From Gemmatimonadales bacterium (GTDB lineage: Bacteria > Gemmatimonadota > Gemmatimonadetes > Gemmatimonadales > GWC2-71-9): 64,000 nucleotides of DNA. Positions 1 to 7,743 of the stretch are shown in pieces; the first letter of the stretch is position 1; every line of letters starts with the position of its first letter. The stretch covers positions 1 through 64,000 of the forward strand of contig DATAOI010000015.1 of assembly GCA_036265815.1 (NCBI GenBank), in the 5' to 3' direction. The notes beneath the pieces were generated by a model that saw nothing but the letters and a program-made list of their open reading frames with translations, had not been told where the DNA came from and did no database searches. Made by a program: the position numbers and the translations under genes.

Positions 1-399
1 AGCGGATGGGTCGCGGTGCAGGCCTATACGTTCCGCCGCCGGCTGGGGCGCCGGGTGGCGGTGATCGCGGTGAGCGACGCCGGGATCGGGTTTCGCCGAT
101 CGCTGGAGAGCACCCAGGCCAAGCGCTACGGCGAGCGCTGGGGCGACGGCGCGGCGCTGGAGGCGGCGTTGATTCAGAACGTGAGCCGTTTCCGCGATCC
201 GGGCCGGGGCCAGGGCCTCGCCGCCATCAAGCGGTTCCTCGACCAATGGAAGGGCAAGATCTCGATCCGCAGCGGCACGGCCCGACTTGCCATCGTGCCC
301 GCCTGGGATGAGGATGTTCCGTTGAGCGACCACCTCCCCTTCTTTCCCGGAGCCCAGGTGCAGATCACCATCCCCGCGCAGAGCGCCGAGGTCCGATGA
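1..399 (+). CDS. GHKL-family ATPase, C-terminal part (5' end outside window)
   Basis: The reading frame enters from upstream and is open from base 1, so only the last ~132 residues are visible. Two ATP-binding motifs of the GHKL fold (histidine kinases, anti-sigma kinases, MutL, Hsp90) can be seen. VSDAGIGF matches the G1/N-box region (D-x-G-x-G). GQGLAAIKRF followed by ISIRSGTARL matches the G2 strand-helix-strand. No histidine phosphoacceptor domain is visible. The gene overlaps the next, STAS-like gene by 4 bases (ATGA). An ATPase coupled to a STAS-like protein fits a partner-switching kinase of the RsbW/SpoIIAB kind, but that role is inferred. Without the N-terminus it could also be a larger sensor kinase. 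Confidence 0.7.
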   Translation, partial: SGWVAVQAYTFRRRLGRRVAVIAVSDAGIGFRRSLESTQAKRYGERWGDGAALEAALIQNVSRFRDPGRGQGLAAIKRFLDQWKGKISIRSGTARLAIVPAWDEDVPLSDHLPFFPGAQVQITIPAQSAEVR

Positions 400-941
400 T
401 CGAAACCATCCGGATCGGCCACCTGTTGCGTGAGACGGTCGCCGCGCCCTACCGCAATCTGGTCACCCGCCCCACCGGCGTGGCGGTGCGCACCCGCATC
501 GAGGAGGCGCTGGCCCACTCCAGCTGCCAGACGGCCTTTCTGGACTTCTCCGACATCGAGCTGCTCGACTTCAGCTGCGCCGACGAGGTGGTGGCCAAGC
601 TGCTCCTGGCCGATACCGAGCGCGGCGTCCGCTTCCTGGTGCTGCAGGGGCTGCGAGAGGACCAGCACGAGGCGATCGATCACGTGCTGACCCACCACCG
701 GCTCGTGATGGTGGCGCTGCCGGGTGACGATCACGGCGTTCCGCGGCTGCTCGGCTGGGTGAGCGCGGACGCGCGGACCGCGTTCGCCTACGTGTGTGAG
801 CTGGGGCCGCTGAGCGGGGCCGAGCTCGCGCGGGTCCTGGCCTGGAGCGAGGCGCGGAGCCGCGAGGCGCTGCAGTCGCTGGAGCTGCAACGTCTGGTGC
901 GTCGCGACGGCGAGCTGTATCACCCGCTTCTCATCACATGA
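396..941 (+). CDS. STAS-like (DUF4325-type) protein with C-terminal winged helix
   Basis: This protein has 181 residues. Residues ~20-110 look like a STAS-like fold: a strand, then FLDFSDIELLDFSCADEV (48-65), which matches the acidic strand plus Ser-containing loop typical of DUF4325/STAS proteins. Residues ~127-178 have the helix-helix-helix-wing pattern of a small DNA-binding domain, with LSGAELARVLAWSEARSREA followed by LVRRDGELYHP. The start ATG overlaps the upstream ATPase stop, and its own stop overlaps the next ATG at 938. It is probably the partner, or antagonist, of the upstream ATPase. The wing suggests the switch could act directly on DNA instead of through a sigma factor. The family assignment rests on motif shape only. 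Confidence 0.6.
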   Translation: MIETIRIGHLLRETVAAPYRNLVTRPTGVAVRTRIEEALAHSSCQTAFLDFSDIELLDFSCADEVVAKLLLADTERGVRFLVLQGLREDQHEAIDHVLTHHRLVMVALPGDDHGVPRLLGWVSADARTAFAYVCELGPLSGAELARVLAWSEARSREALQSLELQRLVRRDGELYHPLLIT

Positions 942-2089
942 CCCCCCGCCGCCTCGGACTCTCGACGACGGCGATCCACGGTAATCCTCATCGGCGGGCC
1001 GACTGGTCGCCGGTGGCGCCGTCCATCGTCCAGAGCAGCACGTTCACCAATCCGGTCGGCTCCCAGGAAGACATTCTCTACGGTCGCTACGGCAACACGC
1101 CCAATCAGGTCTCGGTGGCCGCGAAGTACGCCCTGCTGGAGGGGGCGGAGGACGCGATCTTCCTGGCCAGCGGGATGGGGGCCACGGCCCTGGCCCACCT
1201 GGCGGTGCTCCGCCCCGGCGACCACCTGCTCAGCAGCAGCTGGATCTACGGCGGCACCCAGGCACTGTTCGACGAGGAGCTGGGCCGGTTCGGGATCGAG
1301 ATTACCTACGTCCGGCCGGACCAGCCCCGACTCTGGCGCCGCTCGGTGCGGAAGGGCACCCGCGCCATCTTCGTCGAGACGCCCACCAACCCGCTCATGC
1401 GGCTGGTGGACATGATCCCGGTGGCGCAGGTGGCCAAGGAATTCGGGCTCGCCCTCCTGGTCGACTCCACCTTCGCCAGCCCGATCAACTTCCGCCCACT
1501 GGAGCACGGCGCCGACGTGGCGATCACTAGCGCCACCAAGTACCTGAACGGCCACAGCGACGTCGTCGCCGGAGCCGTGGCGGGGTCGACCTCGCTGGTG
1601 GAGGAGGTCAACCGGCTGGTACGCCGGTGGGGTCAGGCGATCGATCCGCACACCGCCTGGATGGTCGACCGGGGGATGCGGACGCTGGCGCTCCGGATGG
1701 AGCGGCACAACATCAACGGACTGGCCGTCGCGCGCTGGGCCGAGGCGCAGGCGGGGTTCGCCAAGGTGCACTATCCCGGCCTGCCGTCGCATCCGGATCA
1801 CCAGCGCGCCAAGAAGGTGCTCGACGGCTACGGCGGCATGGTGGGGCTGGAGCTCAAGGGCGGACCCAAAGCGGCGGAGCGGATGCTCAAACGGCTCAAG
1901 CTGATCCTCCACGCACCCAGCCTGGCCGGGGTGGAGTCGCTGGTCTCCGAGCCCCGCCTCACCTCCCACAAGGATCAGACGCCGTCGGCCCGGGCGGCGT
2001 TGGGCATTCCGGACGGCTTTCTCCGGCTGAGCTGCGGGATCGAGGACAGCGACGACATCATCGCTGATCTGGCGCAGGCGCTCGGGTGA
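938..2089 (+). CDS. Cys/Met-metabolism PLP-dependent enzyme (cystathionine gamma-synthase/lyase family)
   Basis: This 383-residue protein has the usual length for the trans-sulfuration enzyme family (cystathionine gamma-synthase, beta-lyase, gamma-lyase, methionine gamma-lyase). Visible landmarks are YGRYGNTPN (48-56, contacts the PLP phosphate across the dimer), ASGMGATA (77-84), the PLP-ring aspartate in DSTFASP (Asp176) and the Schiff-base lysine in SATKYLNGHSD (Lys201). The C-terminal half keeps the substrate-binding part (LRLSCGIED). The reaction inside the family cannot be settled from sequence reading, so no symbol is given. It overlaps the STAS-like gene by 4 bases and could be the last gene of that operon. 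ftsE follows 13 bases later. Confidence 0.9.
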   Translation: MTPRRLGLSTTAIHGNPHRRADWSPVAPSIVQSSTFTNPVGSQEDILYGRYGNTPNQVSVAAKYALLEGAEDAIFLASGMGATALAHLAVLRPGDHLLSSSWIYGGTQALFDEELGRFGIEITYVRPDQPRLWRRSVRKGTRAIFVETPTNPLMRLVDMIPVAQVAKEFGLALLVDSTFASPINFRPLEHGADVAITSATKYLNGHSDVVAGAVAGSTSLVEEVNRLVRRWGQAIDPHTAWMVDRGMRTLALRMERHNINGLAVARWAEAQAGFAKVHYPGLPSHPDHQRAKKVLDGYGGMVGLELKGGPKAAERMLKRLKLILHAPSLAGVESLVSEPRLTSHKDQTPSARAALGIPDGFLRLSCGIEDSDDIIADLAQALG

Positions 2090-2102
2090 TTATTTTCCTT
2101 TC

Positions 2103-2798
2103 GTGATCCGCCTCTCCCACGTTCACAAGTCATATCCCAACGGCGCCCTGGCCCTCAAGGACGTCTCCTTCCGCGTGAGCAAGGGCGAGTTCGTGTTCCT
2201 CACGGGACACTCCGGCGCGGGGAAATCGACCATCATGAAGCTGCTCTTCGCGGAGCAGCGGCCCACTACGGGCGAGGTGCGGGTCTCGGGCTATAGCCTG
2301 GGCGACCTGCGCCCGGCGGAGGTCCCCAAGCTGCGCCGCCGGCTGGGCGTGGTGTTCCAGGACTTCCGCCTGCTGGAAGACCGCACCGCGGCCGAGAACA
2401 TCGCCTTCGCGCTGGAAGTGACCGGCGCGCGGAGCGACACCATCGCCGCGCGGGTGATGCGGGTGCTCACCCAGGTGGGCCTCTCCGCCAAGAGCCGGGC
2501 CTACCCCCGGGAGCTCTCCGGCGGCGAGCAGCAGCGGGTAGCGATCGCCCGCGCACTGGTGAACGACCCGGCCATTCTGATCGCCGACGAGCCCACCGGC
2601 AACCTCGACGAGCGGGCCACCCGCGGCGTGTTCCAGCTGCTGCGCGACATCAACGCCGGGGGCACCGTGGTGGTGATGGCCACGCACGACCTCGATCTGG
2701 TGCGGCAGACCACCTACCGCACCATCGAGCTCCGCGATGGCTCGGTGGTGTACGATAGCGCCGAGGACGAGGCCGACGCGGCGGAGGCGGCCACGTGA
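2103..2798 (+). CDS. ftsE: cell-division ABC ATPase FtsE
   Basis: FtsE is the cytoplasmic ATPase of the FtsEX complex, which drives septal peptidoglycan hydrolases from the division ring. The 231-residue protein has Walker A GHSGAGKS (35-42), the Q-loop in VVFQDFRLL (83-91), the signature LSGGEQQR (138-145), Walker B ILIADEP (158-164) and the H-loop in MATHDLDL. The start is GTG at 2103. The stop overlaps the ftsX start by 4 bases (GTGA), so the two are translationally coupled. LolD/MacB-type ATPases are close relatives. The identity here comes from the pairing with a clear FtsX and an EnvC-like coiled-coil protein. Confidence 0.95.
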   Translation: MIRLSHVHKSYPNGALALKDVSFRVSKGEFVFLTGHSGAGKSTIMKLLFAEQRPTTGEVRVSGYSLGDLRPAEVPKLRRRLGVVFQDFRLLEDRTAAENIAFALEVTGARSDTIAARVMRVLTQVGLSAKSRAYPRELSGGEQQRVAIARALVNDPAILIADEPTGNLDERATRGVFQLLRDINAGGTVVVMATHDLDLVRQTTYRTIELRDGSVVYDSAEDEADAAEAAT

Positions 2799-3664
2799 GG
2801 CTGCTGACCCGGGAGGCCCTGCTCTCGTTTCGCCGCGCACCACTCCTCTCGGCGCTCTCCGTCACCACCATCGCCTTCTCGCTTTTTACTCTGGGCCTGT
2901 TCGGGCTGGTGGCCATCAACCTGCGCCAGGCGTTGCGGGGATTGGAGGAGCGGGTGGAGATCGTGGCGTTCGTCCTCCGCGGCACCCCGGCAGAGACGAT
3001 CACGCTGGCTAGCCAGGATATCGCAGCGTTTCCCGAGGTGAAGGACGTGGCGTTCGTCACCGAGGAGCAGGCGTTGGCGCGGGCCCGGCAGGAGCTGGTC
3101 GAGTTTCGCGACGCGTACCGCGATCTGCAGGTGAACCCGCTGCCCGCCTCGATCGAGGTCCGGCTCAAGGAGGGGTACCGCGACGCGGCGACCGTGGAAC
3201 GGGTGGCTCAGCGGCTTCGGGGCTTCGGCTTCGTGGAGGACGTCCGCTTCGGCCGGGACTGGGTCCGCAAGCTCGATCACCTGCGCAACATCACCGGACT
3301 GGTCGGGCTGGTGATCGGCCTCGCCTTCGCGGCGGTGGCGGTGGTGATCATCGGCGTCACCATCCGCCTGACCCTGATGCAGCGGGCCCGGGAGATCAGC
3401 GTCATGCGGTTGGTCGGCGCCACCAACTGGTTCATCCGGGGTCCGTTCCTGCTCGAGGGGGCGCTCAAGGGCATTCTTGGCGGCCTGCTCTCGCTGCTGC
3501 TCTGCTATGCCGGGTACCTGCTCTTCCGGGACAGCAGCGGCGGGACCTTTGCCGGGCTGGTCTTCTTCCGACCCGAGCAGATGCTGCTGATCCTGGTGTT
3601 CGGGTTCATGCTCGGTCTGGGCGGCAGTCTGGTGAGCGTGGGGCGGCACTTGAGGCATGTGTAG
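2795..3664 (+). CDS. ftsX: cell-division membrane protein FtsX
   Basis: FtsX is the membrane partner of FtsE. The 289-residue protein shows the family layout: a cytoplasmic N-terminus, a first membrane helix at ~20-44, a large periplasmic loop at ~45-165, and three further helices at ~168-192, ~220-246 and ~263-284. The segment between helices 2 and 3 has the conserved RAREISVMRLVGAT motif. The periplasmic loop is expected to bind the coiled coil of the downstream EnvC-like protein. The start is a GTG that overlaps the ftsE stop. The end overlaps the next gene by 8 bases if that gene starts at ATG 3657. Confidence 0.95.
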   Translation: MRLLTREALLSFRRAPLLSALSVTTIAFSLFTLGLFGLVAINLRQALRGLEERVEIVAFVLRGTPAETITLASQDIAAFPEVKDVAFVTEEQALARARQELVEFRDAYRDLQVNPLPASIEVRLKEGYRDAATVERVAQRLRGFGFVEDVRFGRDWVRKLDHLRNITGLVGLVIGLAFAAVAVVIIGVTIRLTLMQRAREISVMRLVGATNWFIRGPFLLEGALKGILGGLLSLLLCYAGYLLFRDSSGGTFAGLVFFRPEQMLLILVFGFMLGLGGSLVSVGRHLRHV

Positions 3665-4892
3665 GGCGGCAAGGGCGGGCTCGGGGAGGGCGGTAAGGGC
3701 GGTAAAGCGTTTCGTGCACAACCTCACCGTCCTTACCGCCCTTACCTCCCTCGCCGCCCCGGCCCATGCCCAGCAGCCCTCCGAGCTCGAGGAGAGTCGC
3801 CGTCGCCTGGAGGAGATCCGGCGGGAACGGGATCGGCTGCAGGAGCAGCAGCTCCGGCTCCAGGGGCAGGTCCACGACGTACACGACGAGCTCAGCAACC
3901 TGGAGCGGCAGCGGGAGTCGACCCAGCGGATCGTGAGCGAGATCGAGCGCCAGATCGGCGGACTGGCGTCCCAGCTCGACCGGTCCAGCGCGGAGCTCAT
4001 CCTGGCGGAGGACAATCTTGCCGAACGCCGCGCCGTGCTGGAACGCCGGCTGGTGGACATCTACAAGCGTGGCCCGCTCTACACCTTCCAGGCGCTCCTC
4101 GCGGCCGAATCGTTCGGCCAGCTGCTCAGTCGCTACAAGTACCTCTACCTGACCAGCCGGCAGGATCGTGCGCTGGTGACCGACGTCGAGCACCTGCGCA
4201 ACCGTGTGGTGAGCGAGCGGAACAATATCCTCGACGTGCGCAAGCAACTCGACCGGTCCCGGGAGGAGCGCGAGGCCGAATACGCCAAGTACAGTCAGCT
4301 TGCCGAAGCCAGGTCGCGCCGGCTGGATGCGCTGCAGCGGTCCGCCCGAAGCACGGAGCGACGGCTCACCACCCTGCAGAAGGACGAGGCCCGGCTCAAC
4401 GGTCTCCTGGCCGCGCTGGAACGGGCCCGCCGAGACGAGGCGGCCCGAGGGGCGCTCCGCGGCGGTGTAAGCACGCCGGGCTCGATTACCACCGCCGACC
4501 TGGGAAAGCTGGACTGGCCCGTCGAAGGGACGATCGTCTACCGTTTCGGGCGGGACACGCTGCCGAGTGGCGGCATCATCCGGTGGAACGGACTCGGGAT
4601 CGCCGCCGCGGTGGGCACGCCGGTGAAAGCGGTGGAATCGGGGAAGGTGCGACTGGTGGGACAGTTCGGCACGTATGGACTGACGATCGTTTTGGAGCAC
4701 GGCAACGGCTACTACTCGGTGTACTCCCACCTGCTGAGCGCCGGCGTGCGCCTGGCGGCCGCCGTGGCCAAAGGGGAAGTCATCGGTACGGTCGGCGGGC
4801 AGAACTCGGATTACGGCCCGCACCTGCACTTCGAGATCCGAGGCGAGAACCAGGTGGCGCTGGATCCCGCGGAGTGGCTGCGCCGGAAGTAG
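3657..4892 (+). CDS. envC: EnvC-like murein hydrolase activator (coiled coil + degenerate LytM/M23 domain)
   Basis: This secreted protein probably relays FtsEX conformational changes to cell-wall amidases. From ATG 3657 it is 411 residues: a basic N-terminus, a hydrophobic signal core (VLTALTSLAAPAHA, cut near AHA-QQ), a long coiled coil (~40-260, rich in E/R/L heptads) and a LytM/M23 domain (~285-405). The M23 domain keeps YSHL and HLHFE. The first zinc motif, normally HxGxD, reads WNGLGIAA, so two expected metal ligands are missing. This fits EnvC/NlpD-type activators that have lost catalysis. GTG 3714 is an alternative start that would leave a compact 20-residue signal peptide. The signal-peptide DNA lies in a dispersed hairpin repeat (see 3664-3759). 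Confidence 0.85.
   Translation: MCRAARAGSGRAVRAVKRFVHNLTVLTALTSLAAPAHAQQPSELEESRRRLEEIRRERDRLQEQQLRLQGQVHDVHDELSNLERQRESTQRIVSEIERQIGGLASQLDRSSAELILAEDNLAERRAVLERRLVDIYKRGPLYTFQALLAAESFGQLLSRYKYLYLTSRQDRALVTDVEHLRNRVVSERNNILDVRKQLDRSREEREAEYAKYSQLAEARSRRLDALQRSARSTERRLTTLQKDEARLNGLLAALERARRDEAARGALRGGVSTPGSITTADLGKLDWPVEGTIVYRFGRDTLPSGGIIRWNGLGIAAAVGTPVKAVESGKVRLVGQFGTYGLTIVLEHGNGYYSVYSHLLSAGVRLAAAVAKGEVIGTVGGQNSDYGPHLHFEIRGENQVALDPAEWLRRK
3664..3759. repeat. dispersed long-hairpin repeat, copy 1 (inside the EnvC-like coding region)
   Basis: The inner arms 3686-3707 and 3731-3752 pair at 20 of 22 positions around a 23-base loop. Outer arms 3664-3670 and 3753-3759 (GGGCGGC/GCCGCCC) pair perfectly. 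The left arm carries GGTAAGGGCGGTAAAG and the right arm CCTTACCGCCCTTACC. The same arm sequences, with a different loop, recur at 11983-12083. The right arm is translated as the Leu-Thr-rich core of the EnvC-like signal peptide. It therefore cannot be a simple terminator unless the upstream message ends inside the next gene. Confidence 0.8.
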
Positions 4893-6215
4893 TCACTCCG
4901 CGATGCCGATCCGCTCCCCCGTCTGGGCCTTCCCCCGCATGAGTGCCGCCTCGACCAGCGCATACATGTCATCGGGCTGGGCCGCAGCCGGATGGGGAAA
5001 CGAGACGATGCCGGCGCTGAAGCTGGGGCGCTCCGCCGCCGCGCCCGGCTCCGCCGCCAGGGTGCCGAGCCGCTCCCGCATGCGGGTCACGCTCCGGCGC
5101 GCGCCCTGGGTCCCGGTCTCGGGCAGCACGATGGCGAACTCGTCGCGATCATACCGGGACACGAAGTCGGGCAGGCGCAGCTCGCGGCGGAGCCGGACGC
5201 CCACTTCCCGCCGCATCTCCTCGCCCGCGGCTGTGGCGTCCGCGCCGGCCGCGACGTCGAGCAGCACCAGGCTGAAGCTCAGGGAGTACCGGCGGGCCCG
5301 CTCGAACTCCTCCTGCAGCCGGCGATCGAGCAGCTGGATCTCGTGCTTGGCATCGCGGTGCGAGCCGGATCCATTCTCCAGCGCGCGCGCGGCCGTCTGG
5401 GCCAGAGTCGCCGCCAGCTCCAACTGCGCCGCGCTGAGGTGGGGCTGACTGGATCCGGGTCGGAGCAGGAGCACGGCGGGGACCGCCGTCTCGGCGAGCA
5501 CGGGCAGGACCACCAGAGTCCCGGCCGGGACGTCCGGCGCCGCGCCCTGGACATCCGGCATGGTCACCGGCCGGCGGCTCCGTATCGCTTCGGCGATCTC
5601 GGGGTAGCGGGAGAGGTCAAGCCGTGGCTCGGTGTGGCCGTTCGCCATCTCGGCGACGACTCGACCCTCCTCCTCACCTGGGGTGGTGAGCACGAAGGAG
5701 CAGCGCGCGAGGGCGAAGGCGCGGGCCAGCCGGCGCACCAGGGCGAGCACGATCTCCGCCGGCTGCAGCGTCCCACGCGCCTCGGCCAGCAGATCCTCCA
5801 GGGCGCGGCGTACCTGGGCCTCGTACGGTGTGCGGCGGGGCGCCTGCCGGTCACGGATGCGGGCCTCGATCCGGGCGCAGAGCTCGGGAAAATGCACCGG
5901 TGCGGCGAGCGCGTCGTCGGCCCCGGCGCCGAGGGCGGCGGTGGGAGCCTCGTGGCTCTCGGTGGCGAACAGGACCACCCGCGGAGGAGACTGCCCCAGG
6001 CTCTCGAGCGCCTGGGCCATTCGCCCGTCGTCATGGCGCGCGAGGGTGATGAGCAGAGCGTCCGGGGGGGCTTCCCCCGTCGGTGGGAGAACTTCGGTGA
6101 GGTGGAAGCCGGCGCGGGTGAGCGCCCGCTCGAGCCCCTCGGGTCTGGCCGACGCATCGCCCGTCAGGACCAGACGCAGGCGAGCGAGTGGCTCGGGATG
6201 ATTGCCGTTGGTCAC
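4893..6215 (-). CDS. REC-like + GAF + degenerate GGDEF signalling protein
   Basis: This protein has 440 residues. Residues ~13-122 resemble a receiver domain (LVLTGD, then ALLITLARHDDGRM, then ALGAGADDALAAPV) without a clear phospho-aspartate. Residues ~148-285 look like a GAF domain. Residues ~300-436 form a GGDEF-fold domain in which the catalytic signature reads RYDRDEF (354-360). Both glycines of GGDEF are replaced (Asp356, Arg357), so diguanylate cyclase activity is doubtful; a ligand-binding or scaffold role is more likely. The start is GTG 6215. It is transcribed away from nfo, and the two start codons are 17 bases apart, so they share a very short divergent promoter region. It ends head to head with the EnvC-like gene with no gap. 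Confidence 0.8.
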   Translation of the reverse strand: MTNGNHPEPLARLRLVLTGDASARPEGLERALTRAGFHLTEVLPPTGEAPPDALLITLARHDDGRMAQALESLGQSPPRVVLFATESHEAPTAALGAGADDALAAPVHFPELCARIEARIRDRQAPRRTPYEAQVRRALEDLLAEARGTLQPAEIVLALVRRLARAFALARCSFVLTTPGEEEGRVVAEMANGHTEPRLDLSRYPEIAEAIRSRRPVTMPDVQGAAPDVPAGTLVVLPVLAETAVPAVLLLRPGSSQPHLSAAQLELAATLAQTAARALENGSGSHRDAKHEIQLLDRRLQEEFERARRYSLSFSLVLLDVAAGADATAAGEEMRREVGVRLRRELRLPDFVSRYDRDEFAIVLPETGTQGARRSVTRMRERLGTLAAEPGAAAERPSFSAGIVSFPHPAAAQPDDMYALVEAALMRGKAQTGERIGIAE

Positions 6216-6232
6216 ATGATCGCGAGGATGAA

Positions 6233-7105
6233 ATGCATCGGTCGGGTCACGAGCTGCTGGGTGCCCACGTCTCGGTACAGGGCGGTATCGCCACTGCGCC
6301 CATCCGCGCGCTGAAGATCGGGGCCACCGCGCTCCAGGTGTTCACCAAGACCCCCAGTCAGTGGCGTGAACCGGTGGTAGCGCTCGAGGCTCGGACGGCG
6401 TTCCTACGCGAGTTCGAGCGAAGCGGGATCGCACGTATAGTGTCGCATGACTCCTATCTAATCAACCTCGCGTCGCCCGATCCAGTCCTGCGCAAGCGCT
6501 CGGAGGCCTCCTTCCGGGCCGAGCTGGAGCGCTGCGAGGCGCTGGGAATTCCTCACGTGGTGTCGCATCCGGGCAATTATATCGATGACCGTGAGGCCGG
6601 TCTGCTCCGGAACGCGGCGGCTTACACCCGCTGCCTGAGGGCGGTGCCGGGCTCGGTGGCGGTGCTCCTGGAAACCACGGCTGGTACCGGCACCGCACTG
6701 GGGAGCACCTTCGAGGAGCTGGCCGCGTTGCGCGCGGCCATCGGCGAGGAGGTCCGCCACCGCGTGGGATTCTGTGCTGACACCTGCCACCTCTACTCCG
6801 CGGGGTATGACCTGGTGAAGGAGTACGACGGCGTCTGGCAGCGGTGGGAGGCCGTGCTAGGGCTGGAGCACCTGCACTGTCTTCATCTCAATGACTCCAA
6901 GACCGGCTTCGCCTCCCGGCGCGACCGGCACGAGCTGATCGCCGAGGGCTCCCTCGGGGCCGAGCCGTTTCGCCGGATCATGCGCGACCCGCGGTTCGCC
7001 GGGGTGGTCAAGATCCTGGAGACTCCGAAAGGAGACGACGGCTTCACCCAGGACCGTCGCATGTTGCGCCGTCTCAGGGCCTACGCCCGCCCCCGGTCGC
7101 GTTGA
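6233..7105 (+). CDS. nfo: deoxyribonuclease IV (AP endonuclease)
   Basis: Nfo cleaves DNA 5' of abasic sites in base excision repair, using three zinc ions in an AP-endonuclease-2 TIM barrel. The 290-residue protein begins with LLGAHVSVQGG, the family's N-terminal signature. It keeps VSHDSYLINLA (70-80), VVSHPGNY (109-116), LLETTAGTG, GFCADTCHLYSAGYD, HLNDSK and HELIAEGSLG, which hold the zinc ligands. ATG 6233 was chosen because AHVS normally begins within ~12 residues of the start and a GAGGAT purine stretch lies just upstream. Confidence 0.95.
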   Translation: MHRSGHELLGAHVSVQGGIATAPIRALKIGATALQVFTKTPSQWREPVVALEARTAFLREFERSGIARIVSHDSYLINLASPDPVLRKRSEASFRAELERCEALGIPHVVSHPGNYIDDREAGLLRNAAAYTRCLRAVPGSVAVLLETTAGTGTALGSTFEELAALRAAIGEEVRHRVGFCADTCHLYSAGYDLVKEYDGVWQRWEAVLGLEHLHCLHLNDSKTGFASRRDRHELIAEGSLGAEPFRRIMRDPRFAGVVKILETPKGDDGFTQDRRMLRRLRAYARPRSR

Positions 7106-7137
7106 CCGTCCCACCCTTCGCCCGCATCTTCCACGGC

Positions 7138-7743
7138 ATGCCAAAGACAATCCTGCTCCTGGCCTTGCTGCTGCCGGCCAGGGCCCCAGGCCTCGCGGCC
7201 CAGACGGAGTACTATGCCCGGCTGGGCGCGGTCGGCGCGAGCAATCTGCTGCGTGACGTGATTGTCATCTCCGAGATCACCGTACGGCAGTCGATCGCGC
7301 CGATGCTCGCCCTGGGCGGCTCGATCCCGGTCGGCCCGACCGGCTACCGCGCCGCGATCGAGGGCACGTTCGCCACAGGGAAGTATCACAGCTCCGAGAA
7401 TGGCGCGGAGACCGACCTCGGCACCCTCCGGACCGGGACCCTGGTGGCCGGCGTGCAGGGACCGATCACCAGCCAGATCCGCTGGCGCGCGGGGCTCGGT
7501 GCGATCCACTACTGGCCTGCCGACAAGGAAGGGATCTTCCTCTCGGGCGGCACGACCCGGTTCCTGGTCGGTGCCGGCCTGGACTATCGGCGGCCGGTGC
7601 TCCCCGCCTGGGATCTGATGGGCTCGGTCGGGTACGACTTCCACCGGTTCACCACTGAGGAGCTGCGCACCGAGGGATTCGCCCAGAACCAAAGCGTGAG
7701 CCGGATCGCGGTTTCCATCGGTCTGGCCCGGAGGACCCGATGA
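7138..7743 (+). CDS. secreted outer-membrane-barrel-like protein
   Basis: The 201-residue product starts with a clear signal peptide (MPKTILLLALLLPARA, cleavage near LAAQ). The mature part has alternating hydrophobic/polar strands with many Gly and aromatic residues, for example YYARLGAVGASN, FLVGAGLDYRRP and WDLMGSVGYDFHRF. It ends in [10 protein letters not shown]-like strands, consistent with a small outer-membrane beta-barrel of 8 strands or so. No catalytic motif is visible. Its stop overlaps the start of the metzincin lipoprotein by 4 bases (ATGA), so the two proteins are coupled and may act together at the cell surface. The family was not recognised beyond the barrel shape. Confidence 0.65.
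   Translation: MPKTILLLALLLPARAPGLAAQTEYYARLGAVGASNLLRDVIVISEITVRQSIAPMLALGGSIPVGPTGYRAAIEGTFATGKYHSSENGAETDLGTLRTGTLVAGVQGPITSQIRWRAGLGAIHYWPADKEGIFLSGGTTRFLVGAGLDYRRPVLPAWDLMGSVGYDFHRFTTEELRTEGFAQNQSVSRIAVSIGLARRTR

Noticed and set aside
3664-3759. Copy 1 of the hairpin repeat as a terminator for ftsX
   Set aside because: The right arm is in frame and encodes the signal peptide of the next gene, so a strong terminator here would prevent its expression. It is kept as a repeat.
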